NCBI GenBank assembly: GCA_963841065.1
Contig: CAWJBI010000068.1
Coordinates: 35,676 to 99,675, forward strand
Origin: M0108 sp963841065
Lineage (GTDB): Bacteria; Pseudomonadota; Gammaproteobacteria; Chromatiales; Chromatiaceae
Direction: 5' to 3'
DNA length: 64,000 nucleotides
Shown here: positions 36,077-46,671 of the stretch, piece by piece
Numbering within the stretch: the stretch's first letter is position 1
Layout: each line of letters opens with the position of its first letter
Notes under the pieces: generated by a model
Database searches by the model: none
Seen by the model: the letters and a program-made list of their open reading frames with translations, nothing else
Told to the model about the DNA's origin: nothing
Position numbers and translations under genes: made by a program

Positions 36077-36922
36077 ATGGCTTCCGAAGCTCTAACTGCG
36101 CAAGGCTACATCAACCACCATCTGACGAATCTCACCTTTGGGGTGCTTCCCGACAAGGGTTGCCTGACCATCGCCAGCAATGCCGCGGAAGCGAAGGCCA
36201 TGGGTTTCTGGGCCATCAACCTGGATACCGTCTTCTTCTCCATCCTGCTCGGCGTACTCTTCCTCTGGTTCTTCAAGAAGGTGGCGGACAACGTCACCTC
36301 GGGCGTGCCGGGACCCATGCAGAACTTCGCCGAGTGGGTTATCGACTTCGTCGAGGAAAACGTACGCGGCTCCTTCAGCGGCATCAATCCCCTCATCGCC
36401 CCCCTGGCCCTGACCATCTTTGTCTGGGTCTTGCTGATGAACTTCATGGACCTGTTACCCGTTGACCTGGTCCCCTGGCTAGCCAGCCTCATCGGCATCC
36501 ATTTTCTCAAGGCAGTCCCGACCACGGACCCGAACGCCACCTTCGGCATGTCCATCATGGTCTTCGTCCTCATCGTCTATTACAGCATCAAAATCAAAGG
36601 GATTGGCGGCTTCATCGGCGAATTGGCGCTCCAGCCCTTCGGCAAGTGGGGCATCCCGGCCAATCTGGTGCTGGAAGGAATCACCCTCTTCGCCAAGCCG
36701 ATCTCCCTGGCCCTGCGACTCTTCGGTAATCTCTACGCCGGCGAGATGATCTTCATCCTGATCGCGCTCATGTACGGCCACAACCTGGTCTTGACCATCA
36801 GTGGCGGCGCCCTGCAATTCGCCTGGGCCGTCTTCCATATCATCATCATCCTGCTCCAGGCCTACATCTTCATGGTGCTGACCATCGTCTATCTGGACAT
36901 GGCCCACCAAGAAAGTCACTGA
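36077..36922 (+). CDS. atpB: ATP synthase F0 subunit a
   Basis: Subunit a forms the proton half-channels beside the c-ring. The essential Arg lies in the helix KPISLALRLFGNLYAGEMIF, and DLLPVDLVPWLAS and the last helix AWAVFHIIIILLQAYIFMVL are standard. At 281 aa with about six membrane helices it is normal. The frame is intact. Confidence 0.97.
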   Translation: MASEALTAQGYINHHLTNLTFGVLPDKGCLTIASNAAEAKAMGFWAINLDTVFFSILLGVLFLWFFKKVADNVTSGVPGPMQNFAEWVIDFVEENVRGSFSGINPLIAPLALTIFVWVLLMNFMDLLPVDLVPWLASLIGIHFLKAVPTTDPNATFGMSIMVFVLIVYYSIKIKGIGGFIGELALQPFGKWGIPANLVLEGITLFAKPISLALRLFGNLYAGEMIFILIALMYGHNLVLTISGGALQFAWAVFHIIIILLQAYIFMVLTIVYLDMAHQESH

Positions 36923-36970
36923 CGCTAAACCTTCTCAACCCAGACCCACCCAACCTCTAGAGGGAAAATC

Positions 36971-37204
36971 ATGGAACTCTCGCAAGCCCTGGTTTATATC
37001 GCCGCAGGTCTCATGCTCAGCTTGGGCGCCATAGGCGCGGCAATCGGTATCGGCATCCTCGGTGGCCGTTTCCTGGAGGGCTCCGCCCGTCAGCCCGAAC
37101 TGATCCCAGTGCTGCGTACCCAGTTCTTCATTGTTATGGGTCTGACGGACGCCCTGCCGGTCATCTCGATCGCCATGGGCCTCTATTTGATGTTTGCGGT
37201 CTAA
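36971..37204 (+). CDS. atpE: ATP synthase F0 subunit c
   Basis: Subunit c forms the rotating proteolipid ring. Two membrane helices are joined by a polar loop (EGSARQPELIP), with the glycine-rich first helix GAIGAAIGIGILGG. The proton-carrying acid is Asp in FIVMGLTDALPVISIAMGL. At 77 aa it is normal, and nothing suggests Na+ specificity. The ribosome site AGAGGGAAAATC precedes the ATG. Confidence 0.97.
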   Translation: MELSQALVYIAAGLMLSLGAIGAAIGIGILGGRFLEGSARQPELIPVLRTQFFIVMGLTDALPVISIAMGLYLMFAV

Positions 37205-37261
37205 ATGGGGATCCGGCCCCGCCGCCGGTCCTACATTTCTCGTCCTCAACGAGGCAAAGGC

Positions 37262-37737
37262 ATGAATATCAATTTGACCCTGTTCCTCCAGATGATCTCC
37301 TTCGCGGTGTTTGTCTGGTTCTCCATGAAGTTACGTCTGGCCGCCGATCGTGGCTGCCCTGGCAGCAGCGCAAGACCAAGATCACCGAGGGCCTGGCCGC
37401 CGCCGAACGCGGTCACCAGGAGCAGAATCTCGGTCAACAGCGTGCCAAGGAGACTCATGGTCGAGGCCAAGGAACAAGCCGCCGACATCGTCGCCCAGGC
37501 CCAGAAACGCGCCACCGAGATCGTCGAAGAGGCGAAGGGTGACGCCCGCGCGGAAGGCGAACGCCTGATCACCGCCGCCAAGGCGGAGATTGAGCAGGAG
37601 ACCAACCGGGCGCGCGAGGCCTTGCGCGGGCAAGGTCGCCGAATTGGCGATGACCGCCGCCGCAGAAGATACTGGATAAGGAAATCGACGCCAGCGCCCA
37701 CAAGGCCCTGGTGGAATCCTTCGCAAGGCAGATCTAG
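37262..37737 (+). CDS. atpF: ATP synthase F0 subunit b, reading frame broken about five times
   Basis: Subunit b is the membrane-anchored peripheral stalk. It begins MNINLTLFLQMISFAVFVWF, then continues in shifting frames: VWPPIVAALA, then RKTKITEGLAAAERGHQEQ, then MVEAKEQAADIVAQAQKRAT, then VAELAMTAA and KILDKEIDASAHKALVESFA. Each switch needs one extra base removed, near 37,333, 37,367, 37,455, 37,629 and 37,664. After that the gene gives 156 aa, exactly the E. coli length, with the long charged coiled coil expected. Sequencing error is far likelier than decay. Confidence 0.88.
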
Positions 37738-37746
37738 GACGCGACC

Positions 37747-38293
37747 ATGGCCGGAGACATCACAACCATAGCGCGACCCTACGCGGAAGCCGCTCTTCGC
37801 CCGGGCCCAGGAGTCTGGAGCAGATCGCCGGCCTGGTCGGACGCCCTGAACCTGCTCGGTGCCCTGGCGGGCGACCCGGCCATGGCGGCCCAAATCAGCA
37901 ACCCAGAAATACCCCGGAGACCTGGCGCGAGACATGCTGCTTGATCTGGGCGGCGATACCCTGCCAACGGAAGCGCGGAATCTGGTCAAGCTCCTAGCCG
38001 AAAACCAACGCCTTTCGGTACTTCCCGAGATCGCCAAGGTCTTCGAGGCGTTGGAGACGCGCAACAAGGGTATCCGCCAGGTCCACATCCGCAGCGCCTA
38101 TGCGCTTGACGCCCAGCTTCAGAAGCTGTTGGCCAAGGCGCTCAAGGCCAAACTGAACGCGGAAGTGGTCGATCTGACCGTCGAGAAGGACACGTCCCTG
38201 ATCGGCGGGGTCGAGATCCGCGTCGATGATCTGGTCATCGACGGTTCCGTGCGCGGCAAACTCCAAAGGCTGGCCACCGAATTGAAATTTTAA
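37747..38293 (+). CDS. atpH: ATP synthase F1 subunit delta, reading frame broken about four times
   Basis: Subunit delta joins the stator stalk to the top of F1. The start AGDITTIARPYAEAA is typical. Three frame changes fall at about 37,793-37,838 and one at about 37,907, after which the frame is open to ATELKF at the end. The C-terminal signature VVDLTVEKDTSLIGGVEIRV with DDLVIDGSVRGKL is clear. Removing four bases gives about 180 aa, the normal size. It lies in the same error-rich stretch as atpF and atpA. Confidence 0.88.
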
Positions 38294-38305
38294 CGGAAAA
38301 CCGAC

Positions 38306-39853
<1,548 letters not shown>

Positions 39854-40007
39854 TAGGCCATGGGCCATACGCCGCCTGCCCATCCGCCTTTGAGGCGGAT
39901 GCGGGGCGGGTGGCGCCCTTACGCAACAACCTTTAGTCGGTGATCCGCTCGGCGTTGCCAATCAAGGCAAGCCAGAGCGGCGGACCGGACGATGGGAGCT
40001 TAGAGAC

Positions 40008-40871
40008 ATGGCCGGCGCCAAAGAAATCCGTACCAAGATCGCCAGCATCAAGAGCACGCAGAAGATCACCAAGGCCATGCAAATGGTCGCGGGGGCCAAG
40101 ATGCGCAAGGCCCAGGAACGCATGACGGCCTCCCGTCCCTACGCCCTGAAGATGCTCCAGGTCATTGCCCACTTGAGCCATGCCTCGCCGGAATACCGGC
40201 ACAGCTACATGGCCGCGAACCGGGAGCACAAGCGGGTCGGCTACATCGTCATCTCCTCGGACCGTGGCCTCTGTGGTGGCCTCAACACCAACCTGTTCCG
40301 CAAGCTCGCGATCGAGATCCGGGACCAGCGCAAGGCGGGGGTCGAAACCTCTTTCGCCGTCATCGGCTCCAAGGCCCTGGCCTTCTTCCGCCGCTTTGGC
40401 GGCAAGGTCATGGCTCAGGTCACCCACATTGGCGACAAGCCCCACGTGGAAGACTTGATTGGCGCCGTACGCGTGCTCCTGGATGCCTACGAGGCCGGCG
40501 AGATCGATGCCATCTACGTGGCTTACAACGAATTCGTCAATACCATGACGCAGAAGCCGATGATCGGGCAACTGGTGCCGATCCACGCGGAGAAGATTGA
40601 AAAAATCCCTACCCACTGGGATTACATCTACGAACCGGAGCCCAAGATCGTGCTCGACGCCCTCTTGACGCGCTACATCGAGTCGCTGGTCTATCAGGCG
40701 GTGGTGGAGAACGGGGCCTGCGAGCAATCGGCGCGCATGGTCGCCATGCGGGCGGCCTCCGAAAATGCCGGCAGCCTCATCAGCGAACTCCAGTTGGTTT
40801 ACAACAAGGCCCGTCAGGCGGCAATTACCCAGGAAATCTCGGAAATCGTGGGCGGCGCGGCGGCGGTCTAG
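40008..40871 (+). CDS. atpG: ATP synthase F1 subunit gamma
   Basis: Gamma is the central rotor shaft of F1. It starts AGAKEIRTKIASIKSTQKIT and ends ARQAAITQEISEIVGGAAAV, the two coiled-coil helices of the shaft, with SDRGLCGGLNTNLFR in the globular part. At 287 aa the frame is intact and the length normal. The 154-base gap after atpA is larger than elsewhere in the operon and carries only a short GC-rich hairpin. Confidence 0.97.
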   Translation: MAGAKEIRTKIASIKSTQKITKAMQMVAGAKMRKAQERMTASRPYALKMLQVIAHLSHASPEYRHSYMAANREHKRVGYIVISSDRGLCGGLNTNLFRKLAIEIRDQRKAGVETSFAVIGSKALAFFRRFGGKVMAQVTHIGDKPHVEDLIGAVRVLLDAYEAGEIDAIYVAYNEFVNTMTQKPMIGQLVPIHAEKIEKIPTHWDYIYEPEPKIVLDALLTRYIESLVYQAVVENGACEQSARMVAMRAASENAGSLISELQLVYNKARQAAITQEISEIVGGAAAV

Positions 40872-40956
40872 CCCTGCTGCCCCCGAGGGCATCCCGCGAT
40901 GCCCAACCGAATCGACATGCATCCAACCGCCGACAGGCGAGAACGAGGAAACAGAT

Positions 40957-42333
40957 ATGAGTTCCGGTAACGTGGTGGAAATCATCGGCGCCGTGGTTGA
41001 CGTGCAGTTCCCACGTGGCGAGATGCCCAAGGTCTATGACGCCCTCATGGTCGATACGGTCGGCCTGACGCTTGAGGTCCAGCAGCAACTGGGGGACGGC
41101 GTGGTGCGGACTATCGCCATGGGTACGACCGACGGTCTCCAACGCGGCCTCGGCGTCAGCAATACCCATGAGGCCATCCAGGTTCCCGTAGGCAAGGCGA
41201 CCCTGGGCCGGATCATGGACGTCCTGGGCCGTCCCATCGACGATAAGGGGCCCATCGCCACCGAGGAGCGCTGGGGTATCCATCGCCATGCCCCCTCGTT
41301 CGAGGATCAGGCCTCCACGACCGAGATCCTGGAAACCGGCATTAAGGTCATCGATCTCATCATGCCCATCTCCAAGGGCGGCAAGATCGGACTCTTCGGC
41401 GGTGCCGGCGTGGGTAAGACGGTTACCCTCATGGAACTGATCCGCAACATCGCCGTTGAACACTCCGGCTTCTCCGTCTTTGCCGGCGTCGGCGAGCGCA
41501 CCCGCGAGGGTAACGACTTCTATCATGAAATGACCGACGGCGGCGTCCTCGACAAGGTGGCCCTCGTCTATGGCCAGATGAACGAGCCCCCGGGCAACCG
41601 CCTGCGCGTGGCCCTGACCGGCTTGACCATGGCGGAGTATTTCCGCGACGAGGGCCGCGACGTCCTCATGTTCATCGACAACATCTACCGTTACACCCTG
41701 GCCGGCACGGAGGTGTCCGCCCTGCTGGGCCGCATGCCCTCGGCGGTGGGCTACCAGCCGACCCTGGCATCCGAGATGGGCACCCTCCAGGAACGCATCA
41801 CCTCCACCCGTACGGGTTCCATTACCTCCTTCCAGGCGGTGTACGTCCCCGCGGACGATCTGACCGATCCCTCGCCCGCTACCACCTTCGCCCACTTGGA
41901 CGCCACCCTGGTGCTCTCCCGCCAGATCGCCGAGTTGGGTATCTACCCGGCCGTTGACCCTCTGGACTCCACCAGCCGCATCCTCGATCCCCATGTCGTC
42001 GGCGTCGAGCACTACTCGGTGGCGCGTCAGGTCCAGGGCACACTGCAGCGCTATAAGGAACTCAAGGACATCATCGCCATCCTCGGCATGGACGAGCTTT
42101 CCGAGGAAGATAAGCTGACGGTATCGCGGGCTCGCAAGATCCAGCGCTTCCTGTCCCAGCCCTTCTTCGTCGCCGAGGTGTTTACCGGCTCCCCAGGCAA
42201 ATACGTCTCCCTCAAGGACACCATCGCGGGCTTCAAGGCCATTGCCAATGGTGAGTACGACCATCTGCCCGAGCAGGCTTTCTATATGGTGGGCGGCATC
42301 GAGGAAGCCGTCGCCAAGGGTGGCAATGTCTAA
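40957..42333 (+). CDS. atpD: ATP synthase F1 subunit beta
   Basis: Beta carries the catalytic sites of F1. Walker A is GLFGGAGVGKTVTLMELIR, followed by GERTREGNDFYHEM, the catalytic strand VLMFIDNIYRYTLAG and the family signature SALLGRMPSAVGYQPTL. ATG 40957 (MSSGNVVEIIGAVVDVQF) gives 458 aa; the open frame upstream of it overlaps atpG and is not coding. The gene is intact, in contrast to atpA. Confidence 0.98.
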   Translation: MSSGNVVEIIGAVVDVQFPRGEMPKVYDALMVDTVGLTLEVQQQLGDGVVRTIAMGTTDGLQRGLGVSNTHEAIQVPVGKATLGRIMDVLGRPIDDKGPIATEERWGIHRHAPSFEDQASTTEILETGIKVIDLIMPISKGGKIGLFGGAGVGKTVTLMELIRNIAVEHSGFSVFAGVGERTREGNDFYHEMTDGGVLDKVALVYGQMNEPPGNRLRVALTGLTMAEYFRDEGRDVLMFIDNIYRYTLAGTEVSALLGRMPSAVGYQPTLASEMGTLQERITSTRTGSITSFQAVYVPADDLTDPSPATTFAHLDATLVLSRQIAELGIYPAVDPLDSTSRILDPHVVGVEHYSVARQVQGTLQRYKELKDIIAILGMDELSEEDKLTVSRARKIQRFLSQPFFVAEVFTGSPGKYVSLKDTIAGFKAIANGEYDHLPEQAFYMVGGIEEAVAKGGNV

Positions 42334-42351
42334 ACAGCGGGGGGCATAACC

Positions 42352-42778
42352 ATGGCAATGACAGTGCATGTGGATATCGTGAGTGCCGAGCGGGCTATTC
42401 ATTCCGGTCTGGCGACCATGGTGTTCGCCCCCGGCGAGATGGGCGAGTTAGGCATAGCGCCCCGCCACACGGCCCTCATAACCCGGCTCAAGGCCGGGCG
42501 AGGTCCGCGTTCAAAAGGAGGATGGCGAGACGGAGCACTTCTTTGTCTCCGGTGGCATGCTGGAGGTGCAGCCCCATGTCGTGACCGTACTGGCCGACAC
42601 GGCCATCCGGGCCCGAGACCTGGATGAGGCGGCGGCCGCGGAGGCCAAACGCCGCGCCGAGGATGCCTTGGCGGGGAAGGCTGCAGAATTTCAATATGCC
42701 AAGGCCCAGGCCGAACTGGCTGAGGCGGTGGCGCAGTTGCGCGCCATTGAGAGATTACGCAAAACCAAGGTCAGCTAA
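42352..42778 (+). CDS. atpC: ATP synthase F1 subunit epsilon, reading frame broken once
   Basis: Epsilon is the small central-stalk subunit that can inhibit ATP hydrolysis. The beta-sandwich domain starts AMTVHVDIVSAERAIHSG and contains GELGIAPRHTALITRLKAG. The second frame carries MLEVQPHVVTVLADTAIRA and the C-terminal helical hairpin ending RLRKTKVS. One extra base near 42,499 (GCCGGGCGAGG) explains the break and gives 141 aa. A strong terminator follows. Confidence 0.9.
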
Positions 42779-42806
42779 CAACCGCGTCTAAGTCCACAAA
42801 TCACAG

Positions 42807-42834
42807 CCCCCGCCCAGCGGGGGTTGCGTATTTT
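42807..42834 (+). terminator. Intrinsic terminator of the atp operon
   Basis: A perfect 7-bp GC stem (CCCCCGC/GCGGGGG, loop CCA) is followed by TTGCGTATTTT, 29 bases after the atpC stop. Confidence 0.8.
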
Positions 42835-42882
42835 AGGGTATTCTGTTGGCTACTTCGAAACGCCATAATCAGGTTAAGCCGC

Positions 42883-43374
42883 ATGACAGCCGAACTTATC
42901 CAAGACGGAAAGTACGTCAGCCTCACCTACAGCATCTACGACGATAAAGGCACGGTTCTGGAGCACAGCGACCTGCCCGTGGGTTTCATCCTAGGCGGGG
43001 CTCAAGAACTTATCGGCGGCATGGACGCGGCCATACGGGGTAAATCGGCGGGAGACGAGATCGATTTTGATCTGGCCCCGGAGGCGGGGTTTGGCAGCCA
43101 CGACCCAGACCTGACCTTCGCCGATGATATCAACAATGTGCCGCCCCAGTTCCGTCAAATCGGGGCCGAGGTGCAGATGCAGAACGAGGCCGGCGAGGTC
43201 AAGATTTTCTATGTCACACGCATCGAGAATGGGCGACTGACCGTGGACGGGAACCACCCCATGGCCGGCAAGTGTTTGCGGGTTCATGTCCGCATCCACG
43301 AGGTGCGCGAGGCCAACCGCGAGGATATGGCGAACGATGGCCAATCCTGCGCCATCCCCGGCGCCCTGCACTGA
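42883..43374 (+). CDS. FKBP-type peptidyl-prolyl isomerase (SlyD-like)
   Basis: SlyD-type enzymes combine a prolyl isomerase FKBP domain with an inserted chaperone flap. Seen are the start VSLTYSIYDDKGTVLEHSD, the active-site strand GFILGGAQELIGGMDAAIRG, the flap with PEAGFGSHDPDL, and the closing NHPMAGKCLRVHVRIHEVRE. At 163 aa it lacks the His-rich metal tail of E. coli SlyD. It stands alone between the atp terminator and glmU. Confidence 0.9.
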   Translation: MTAELIQDGKYVSLTYSIYDDKGTVLEHSDLPVGFILGGAQELIGGMDAAIRGKSAGDEIDFDLAPEAGFGSHDPDLTFADDINNVPPQFRQIGAEVQMQNEAGEVKIFYVTRIENGRLTVDGNHPMAGKCLRVHVRIHEVREANREDMANDGQSCAIPGALH

Positions 43375-43390
43375 TGGGAGAAATGCCGAA

Positions 43391-44758
43391 ATGAAGCTGG
43401 GCATCGCCGTCCTCGCCGCCGGGCAAGGCACCCGCATGAAGTCCAACCTGCCCAAGGTGCTGCATCTCCTGGCCGGTCGGCCTTTGTTGCGCCATGTCCT
43501 CGATACCGCCCAGGAACTCGGCGCCGCGAACATCTGTGTCGTGCAGGGCCATGGCGACGGGCAGGTGAGCGAAGCCCTGGCAGAAATAGATTGCGACTGG
43601 GTCACACAGTTGGAACGGCACGGCACGGGGCACGCCCTGATACAGGCCATGCCCAAGCTGCGTGGCATGGATCGCGTCCTGGTGCTCTACGGCGATATCC
43701 CACTGATTCGCGCGGAAACTCTAAGGCAACTCATCGCCACTGCCGCCAATGCGTCATTAGGCATCCTGACAGCCACCCTCGCCGACCCATCCGGCTATGG
43801 TCGCCTAGTCCGCGGACATGACGGGCGGGTGAGGGGGATCGTCGAGGCAAAGGACGCCAGCGAGGCCGAACTGGCCATCAAGGAGATCAACACCGGCTTC
43901 TTAGTGGCCGATCGATCCAGCCTGGTCAATTGGCTGTCACGACTTAATAACCACAATGCCCAAGGCGAGTACTACTTGACGGATGTCGTCGCCCTGGCGG
44001 TGGCGGATGGCCAGACCATCGTCACCTGCAAGGCGGACAGGGAAGAAGAGATCCTGGGGATCAACGACCGCCTTCAGCTCGCGGACCTGGAGCGACGCTA
44101 TCAGCACCGCATCGCCCAGGACCTCATGAGGGAAGGGGTGACCCTCCTCGATCCCAACCGCATCGATGTGCGGGGTCGGCTCAGGGCCGGGCGTGATGTC
44201 ACCATCGATATCAACTGCCTCTTCGAGGGTGAGGTAGAACTGGGCGATGGCGTCAGCATAGGCCCCAACTGCCTCCTCAAAAATTGCACCATCGGCGCCA
44301 ATAGCCAAGTCCTGGCCAACTCGGTCATCGAGGACGCGAGGGCGGGGCAAGGTACCCAAATTGGACCCTTCGCCCGCCTGCGACCCCAGGCGGACATCGC
44401 GGACGGGGCCCACATCGGCAACTTCGTTGAAATCAAAAAGGCCTCGATCGGTCCTGGCACCAAGGTCAGCCATCTCACCTACATCGGCGATGCCCGCATT
44501 GGCGGTAACGTCAACATCGGCGCGGGGACCATCACCTGCAATTATGACGGCGTCAATAAACACTTGACCCAGATTGGCGATGGCGCCTTCATCGGATCCA
44601 ATACGGCCTTGGTGGCCCCGGTGAGGGTGGGGGCGGGTGCCACTATTGGCGCTGGCTCGGTCATCGGCCGCGATGCTCCGGCCGAAAAACTCACCCTGAC
44701 CCGGGCTCCGCAAAGAACCATCGATCATTGGACACGGCCAGTTAAGATACCCAAATAG
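43391..44758 (+). CDS. glmU: Bifunctional UDP-N-acetylglucosamine pyrophosphorylase / glucosamine-1-phosphate acetyltransferase
   Basis: GlmU makes UDP-GlcNAc for peptidoglycan and LPS. The uridyltransferase half starts GIAVLAAGQGTRMKSNLPKV and has VLYGDIPLI. The C-terminal left-handed beta-helix (about residues 250-440) shows the repeated hexapeptides and the acetyltransferase segment GTITCNYDGVNKH. ATG 43391 gives 455 aa, the standard length. It precedes glmS, the first enzyme of the same pathway, by 23 bases. Confidence 0.97.
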   Translation: MKLGIAVLAAGQGTRMKSNLPKVLHLLAGRPLLRHVLDTAQELGAANICVVQGHGDGQVSEALAEIDCDWVTQLERHGTGHALIQAMPKLRGMDRVLVLYGDIPLIRAETLRQLIATAANASLGILTATLADPSGYGRLVRGHDGRVRGIVEAKDASEAELAIKEINTGFLVADRSSLVNWLSRLNNHNAQGEYYLTDVVALAVADGQTIVTCKADREEEILGINDRLQLADLERRYQHRIAQDLMREGVTLLDPNRIDVRGRLRAGRDVTIDINCLFEGEVELGDGVSIGPNCLLKNCTIGANSQVLANSVIEDARAGQGTQIGPFARLRPQADIADGAHIGNFVEIKKASIGPGTKVSHLTYIGDARIGGNVNIGAGTITCNYDGVNKHLTQIGDGAFIGSNTALVAPVRVGAGATIGAGSVIGRDAPAEKLTLTRAPQRTIDHWTRPVKIPK

Positions 44759-44781
44759 TCTGGGCCAAGAGGACAATATCC

Positions 44782-46616
44782 ATGTGTGGCATAGTGGGCG
44801 GCATTGCTCAGCGGGACGTATCGGCCATTCTCCTGGAGGGACTGCGCCGGCTGGAATACCGAGGCTACGATTCCGCTGGGATGGCGATCCTGGCCGCCCC
44901 GGGCCAGCTTGGCCGCATCCGCGCCCTCGGCAAGGTCCAGCGCCTGGCCGATGCCATGGACCAGCACCCCTTGCCCGGCAAACTCGGCATCGCCCACACC
45001 CGGTGGGCCACCCATGGCGAGCCCGCGGAGCGGAACGCCCACCCCCACGTCTGTCGCGACCGCTGCGCCCTGGTGCACAATGGAATCATCGAGAACCATG
45101 GACTCCTCCGTCAGGCCCAGGAGGCCAATGGCCATGTCTTCACCTCCGAGACCGACACCGAGGTCATCGTCCACGCCATCTACGACCAACTGACCACCGG
45201 GCAAGTCCCTGCTGGAGGCGGTAAGCGCCACGGTGGCCACCCTGGAGGGGGCCTATGCCCTGGGGGTCATCGACACCCAGGACGCCGAACCACCTGGTGG
45301 CCGCCCGCCAGGGCAGCCCCCTGGTCATAGGCCTGGGCTTCGGTGAAAACTTCATTGCCTCGGACGTCTTCGCCCTGTTGCCCGTCACCCAACGCTTCCT
45401 CTTCCTGGAGGAGGGGGACCTGGCCGAGATTAGCCGCAATCGAGTACGGGTTTTCGACCGGGACGGCCAGCCAGTGACGCGACCGGTTCGGGAATCCACC
45501 CTCTCCGCCGACGCGGTCAATCGCGGCGAGTATCGACACTACATGCAAAAGGAAATCTTCGAGCAACCCCGCGCCCTGGCGGACACGCTGGAAGGTCGGT
45601 TGTCGGGAGACCACATCCTGCCCGAGGCCCTTGGTCAGGGCGCCCCAGACATCCTGAAGAACATCCGGGCGGTCCAGATCGTCGCCTGCGGTACCAGCTA
45701 CCACGCCGGCCTGGTGGCACGCCATTGGATCGAATCGACTACCCCCATTTCCTGCCAGGTCGAGGTCGCGAGCGAATACCGCTATCGCCGCCATGTGGCG
45801 CCTGACCATGCCCTCTTCGTCGCCATCTCCCAGTCCGGGGAGACCGCCGACACCCTGGCTGCGCTGCGCCTGGCCAAGCGCCTGGGCTATGCCGCAACCC
45901 TGACGATCTGCAACGTCCCGGAGAGCTCCCTGGTGCGCGAGTCAGACCTGATTCTGCTCACCCACGCCGGGCCCGAGATCGGCGTCGCATCTACCAAGGC
46001 CTTCACCACCCAACTGACCGCCCTGCTCCTCTTGACGGCGGCTATCGGCCGCTACGCCGGTCTCATCGATACCAACGAGGCCGAGCTCACCGCATCCCTC
46101 CGGGCCCTGCCCGGCCGGGCCCGCGACTTCCTGGCCCTGGACGCCCACGTGGCCCTCATCGCCGAGCACTTCGCGGACAAACATCATGCCCTCTTCCTGG
46201 GCCGCGGCGACCAATACCCCATCGCCCTGGAGGGCGCCCTCAAGCTTAAGGAAATTTCCTACATCCACGCCGAGGCCTACCCCGCCGGTGAACTCAAGCA
46301 CGGTCCCCTGGCCCTGATCGACGAGTCCATGCCCGTCATCGCCGTCGCTCCCAATAACGGCCTGCTGGAAAAACTCCGTTCCAACCTGGAAGAGGTTCGC
46401 GCCCGGGGCGGCCAACTCTATGTCTTCGCCGACGAGCGACTGGCCATGGTGTCCCAACCCGGGGTCACCATCATCCCCGTACCGCACGTGGATGGGCTGA
46501 TCGCCCCCATCCTCTTTACCATTCCCCTCCAACTCCTGGCCTATCACGTCGCCGTCCTGAAGGGCACGGACGTGGATCAGCCGCGCAACCTGGCCAAGTC
46601 CGTAACGGTCGAGTAG
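44782..46616 (+). CDS. glmS: Glutamine-fructose-6-phosphate aminotransferase (isomerizing), reading frame broken twice
   Basis: GlmS makes glucosamine-6-phosphate from fructose-6-phosphate and glutamine. The glutaminase domain begins MCGIVGGIAQRDVSAILLEG with catalytic Cys2. The two SIS domains carry CGTSYHAGLVARHWIES and ISQSGETADTLAALRLAK, and the end is LAKSVTVE. The frame changes near 45,201 and again near 45,288; dropping one base at each restores LTTGKSLLEAVSATVATLEG and the join to HLVAARQGSPLVIG. The corrected length is 610 aa (E. coli 609). Confidence 0.93.
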
Positions 46617-46671
46617 CGCAAATTCCGCTCAATCCGCCTCCATCGGCCGCGACCGGGACCAGTAACTGGCC

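Noticed and set aside
40441..40455. CCACGTGG-type cores at about 40,441, 41,011, 46,145 and 62,041 as more parS sites
   Set aside because: They share only the central 6-8 bases and lack the GTTC/GAAC arms required for parS.
40825..42402. 525-aa minus-strand open frame opposite atpD
   Set aside because: Lies fully across an intact, unmistakable atpD; composition is that of a GC shadow.
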